Position numbers and translations under genes: made by a program
Notes under the pieces: model-generated
The model's input: the letters and a program-made list of their open reading frames with translations, nothing else
The model's database searches: none
What the model was told of the DNA's origin: nothing
Shown here: piece after piece, positions 62,417 through 64,000 of the stretch
Layout: every line of letters starts with the position of its first letter
Numbering within the stretch: position 1 is the stretch's first letter
DNA from: Acidobacteriaceae bacterium KBS 146
Lineage (GTDB): Bacteria > Acidobacteriota > Terriglobia > Terriglobales > Acidobacteriaceae
NCBI GenBank assembly: GCA_000688615.1
Contig: JHVA01000001.1
Location: 248,001-312,000, forward strand
DNA: 64,000 nt
Direction of reading: 5' to 3'

Positions 62417-63751
62417 TTAGCCTCGCAGAGGATTTGCCTCTGTTGGTTTCGATGCGGCGGAGCCCGGATTCCTGCGCGCCAGCGCCCGCTTCAGAACGAC
62501 TTCGAGCGCTGCCTTTTGTTCAGCATACTCCGTCTCGTTCAGTCTTCCTTCCAGCCTGTCTGTTTCTACGGCAAACAATTCTTCTTTCAGGCTGGCCAGC
62601 AACGAGGTAGGTGTAACCGGCAGGCCAGCAGCGACTGGCACCGGAGCGACTGGCACGGTGCCAACCTGCGGATTGTTTTTGAGCATGACTCCTGCTCCTG
62701 CAGCCATGGCCAGGCCGAGCGCTCCGAGAATCCACCACTTGTACTTCGACCAGGGATCGTTATTTCCTTCCGGATCCAACGGGTTCCCTAATCCACCTCC
62801 CGGACGGGTATCGGCTGCCGCGGAGTTCCCGCCGGCCTGCTGAGCTGCCGGACCTGACTGGCCACTGTCGCCTGCTGTCGCCGCAGTGCTATCGCGCGGA
62901 AGCTGGCCTGTTCCCGAGATCGTAAAGCCCAGTTGCTGAGAGGGGGAGACGTTTCGCGCTACGTACGTCTGTGCGGTCGTCTCCTCAGTGACCGGGCTAT
63001 AGTTTACAGATGGCGCTGCCTGGAAGGTCATACTCTTCGGCATCATGATGGCGATTGTGTCCGTAGCCATTGTCGGTCGAGGGGTCAGCTTTACAGTGCC
63101 ATCGTAGGGAATCCGGTAACTGATCTGGAAGCGGGTCTCGCCCGGACGAATAGGAAAGACGAAGGTATAGTGTCCCGGATCTCCGAGCGGCATCGGAGAG
63201 GCCTGCACCGGCATTCCACCCGGAGCCAGAGCTGCGGATCCCTCCACTACGGCCCCTGCCGGAAGATAAAACTCAAAGGGACGATCCCCAAACTGCGTCT
63301 TCGGGGGATTCGATTCGTTTTTGACAAAGAAGTTCTCGACAACTCGGAGCGATTTGCCGCTCTCATCGGTCTGGATGCGCATGACATCGGCTTCGCTGCT
63401 TACTCCAGAAACCTTGGTTGCCGCGTCGTACACGTCAACTTCGACTGACTGCGTTCCCGGAGGCGCGGGCCGAAAATAGTTGGCCTTGTCGTGGGTGACG
63501 CGGATCAGATGCATGCCGGAATCGGGAAGATCAATCGAAAACTGGCCCCTCGCATCCGTCTTGGTGTGGGTCGATTCCTGCATGCCCTGGGCAAGGCGAA
63601 TCAATACAACCTCGTCGCCGGCAGCGGGTTTGTTGTTCGTCTTGTTGGTCACGGTGCCGGTGATGGACTCGGCGAAGGAAAGACCGGAAAAGACGGCTGC
63701 CACAGCGGCAATCGCCGCCAGGCGTCGAAGACTGAAAGATGAGCAGATCAC
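62417..63751 (-). CDS. secreted carboxypeptidase-regulatory-like protein with C-terminal anchor
   Basis: A 444-residue protein with a signal peptide ending near SFAES. An Ig-like CarboxypepD-regulatory domain (about 28-110: ITGTVTNKTNNKPAAGDEVV) is followed by a beta-rich region of unknown type (about 115-275), a Gly/Ala/Asn-rich linker and one hydrophobic helix (WWILGALGLAMAAGAGVML, about 343-361). The tail is a helix, LASLKEELFAVETDRLEGRL followed by NETEYAEQKAALEVVL. It resembles the short helices of CcmI-type proteins. Its 5' end faces another such helix-type gene (63791 onward). Confidence 0.75.
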   Translation of the reverse strand: MICSSFSLRRLAAIAAVAAVFSGLSFAESITGTVTNKTNNKPAAGDEVVLIRLAQGMQESTHTKTDARGQFSIDLPDSGMHLIRVTHDKANYFRPAPPGTQSVEVDVYDAATKVSGVSSEADVMRIQTDESGKSLRVVENFFVKNESNPPKTQFGDRPFEFYLPAGAVVEGSAALAPGGMPVQASPMPLGDPGHYTFVFPIRPGETRFQISYRIPYDGTVKLTPRPTMATDTIAIMMPKSMTFQAAPSVNYSPVTEETTAQTYVARNVSPSQQLGFTISGTGQLPRDSTAATAGDSGQSGPAAQQAGGNSAAADTRPGGGLGNPLDPEGNNDPWSKYKWWILGALGLAMAAGAGVMLKNNPQVGTVPVAPVPVAAGLPVTPTSLLASLKEELFAVETDRLEGRLNETEYAEQKAALEVVLKRALARRNPGSAASKPTEANPLRG

Positions 63752-63790
63752 ATTTCAAGTCTACGTCAAACTGAGGGATCGCAGATGTGC

Positions 63791-64000
63791 TCAGATGCGG
63801 CTGCGTGCGCCCATGCCGCGCTGTTCCAGTGTCTCCATCTCGCCGATGACCTGGGCGGCTTCATCCTCAAGAGCAGCCCTCTGCTCCGCGTAGTCCTGCT
63901 CAGGGTACTTGCCGGCAAGGTACTCAAAGTTCAAGTCGCGCAGATTTTCGTAAATGACCTCCTTGCGCTCTCGCAGATAGTCGATGCGAGTCTTGTCGGC
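63791..64000 (-). CDS. CcmI-like protein, C-terminal fragment
   Basis: The reverse strand is open from the window end to a TGA at 63791-63793, giving 69 C-terminal residues. The helix includes YLRERKEVIYENLRDLNFEY, LAGKYPEQDYAEQRAALEDEA and AAQVIGEMETLEQRG. This spacing (LxxELxxLxxxYxxGxxxxxxYxxxRxxL-like) is seen in CcmI/zinc-ribbon-type proteins near cytochrome c maturation genes. The gene continues beyond the window, so its true family is uncertain. It should precede the 444-residue gene in one operon. Confidence 0.6.
   Translation of the reverse strand, partial: ADKTRIDYLRERKEVIYENLRDLNFEYLAGKYPEQDYAEQRAALEDEAAQVIGEMETLEQRGMGARSRI

Overview
The window reads as a chromosomal segment of an acidobacterium, most likely of the class Terriglobia (Edaphobacter/Terriglobus/Granulicella-like). 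This is inference from protein content: secreted NHL/Ig-like proteins, DUF1501 and DUF3943 proteins, a fused E1 alpha-beta dehydrogenase, Gly-zipper lipoproteins, and fairly high GC by eye. I see no phage, insertion sequence, CRISPR array, tRNA or rRNA. About 57 genes are called, densely packed and mostly housekeeping, with several lineage-specific secreted proteins between them.

Layout. 1-9.9 kb: tail of an M20 peptidase, dnaE, a DUF885 protein, a DUF3943-like envelope protein, accA and a degenerate CPBP membrane protein. 10-15.9 kb: a BamE-like secreted protein, a small zinc ribbon, an amidinotransferase-fold protein lacking its usual Cys, pyrF, an RlpA-like protein, thiD, a small ORF and thiS. 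16-22.2 kb (minus strand): a glycosyltransferase, HtrA/Deg protease, an EamA transporter, an M20 peptidase and truA. 22.4-30.6 kb: a TolC-like protein with a possible overlapping leader ORF, a YyaL-type thioredoxin protein, a P-loop ATPase, MscS, a small secreted protein and a subtilase. 30.8-42.2 kb: H+-pyrophosphatase, fused E1, a Tat-exported DUF1501 protein, DoxX, an alpha/beta hydrolase without nucleophile, a Rieske ferredoxin, gpmI, an MliC-like protein and a Tat-exported phosphoesterase.

42.2-45.7 kb is the recombination/replication operon SET-dnaX-ybaB-recR. 46.6-49.5 kb is a flagellar operon flgM-(small ORF)-flgK-flgL behind a near-consensus sigma-28 promoter, with a divergent urocanase-like protein beside it. 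50.5-52.1 kb holds engB and a Gly-zipper lipoprotein. 52.2-57.7 kb is a non-phosphorylative L-fucose (or related deoxysugar) catabolic island: MFS sugar porter and mutarotase on one strand; dehydrogenase, L-fuconate dehydratase and FAH-family hydrolase on the other. 57.8-64 kb: an NHL/Ig protein, a ZIP transporter, then a tight operon of a CcmI-like partial gene, an Ig/carboxypeptidase-regulatory-like protein, htpX and a DUF4149 protein.

The most interesting points are three enzyme-fold proteins that have lost catalytic residues, the SET-domain gene leading the dnaX operon, the sigma-28 promoter with an unknown small gene at the flgN position, the stand-alone urocanase-like domain, the possible tolC leader ORF, and ThiS carrying two residues after its Gly-Gly.
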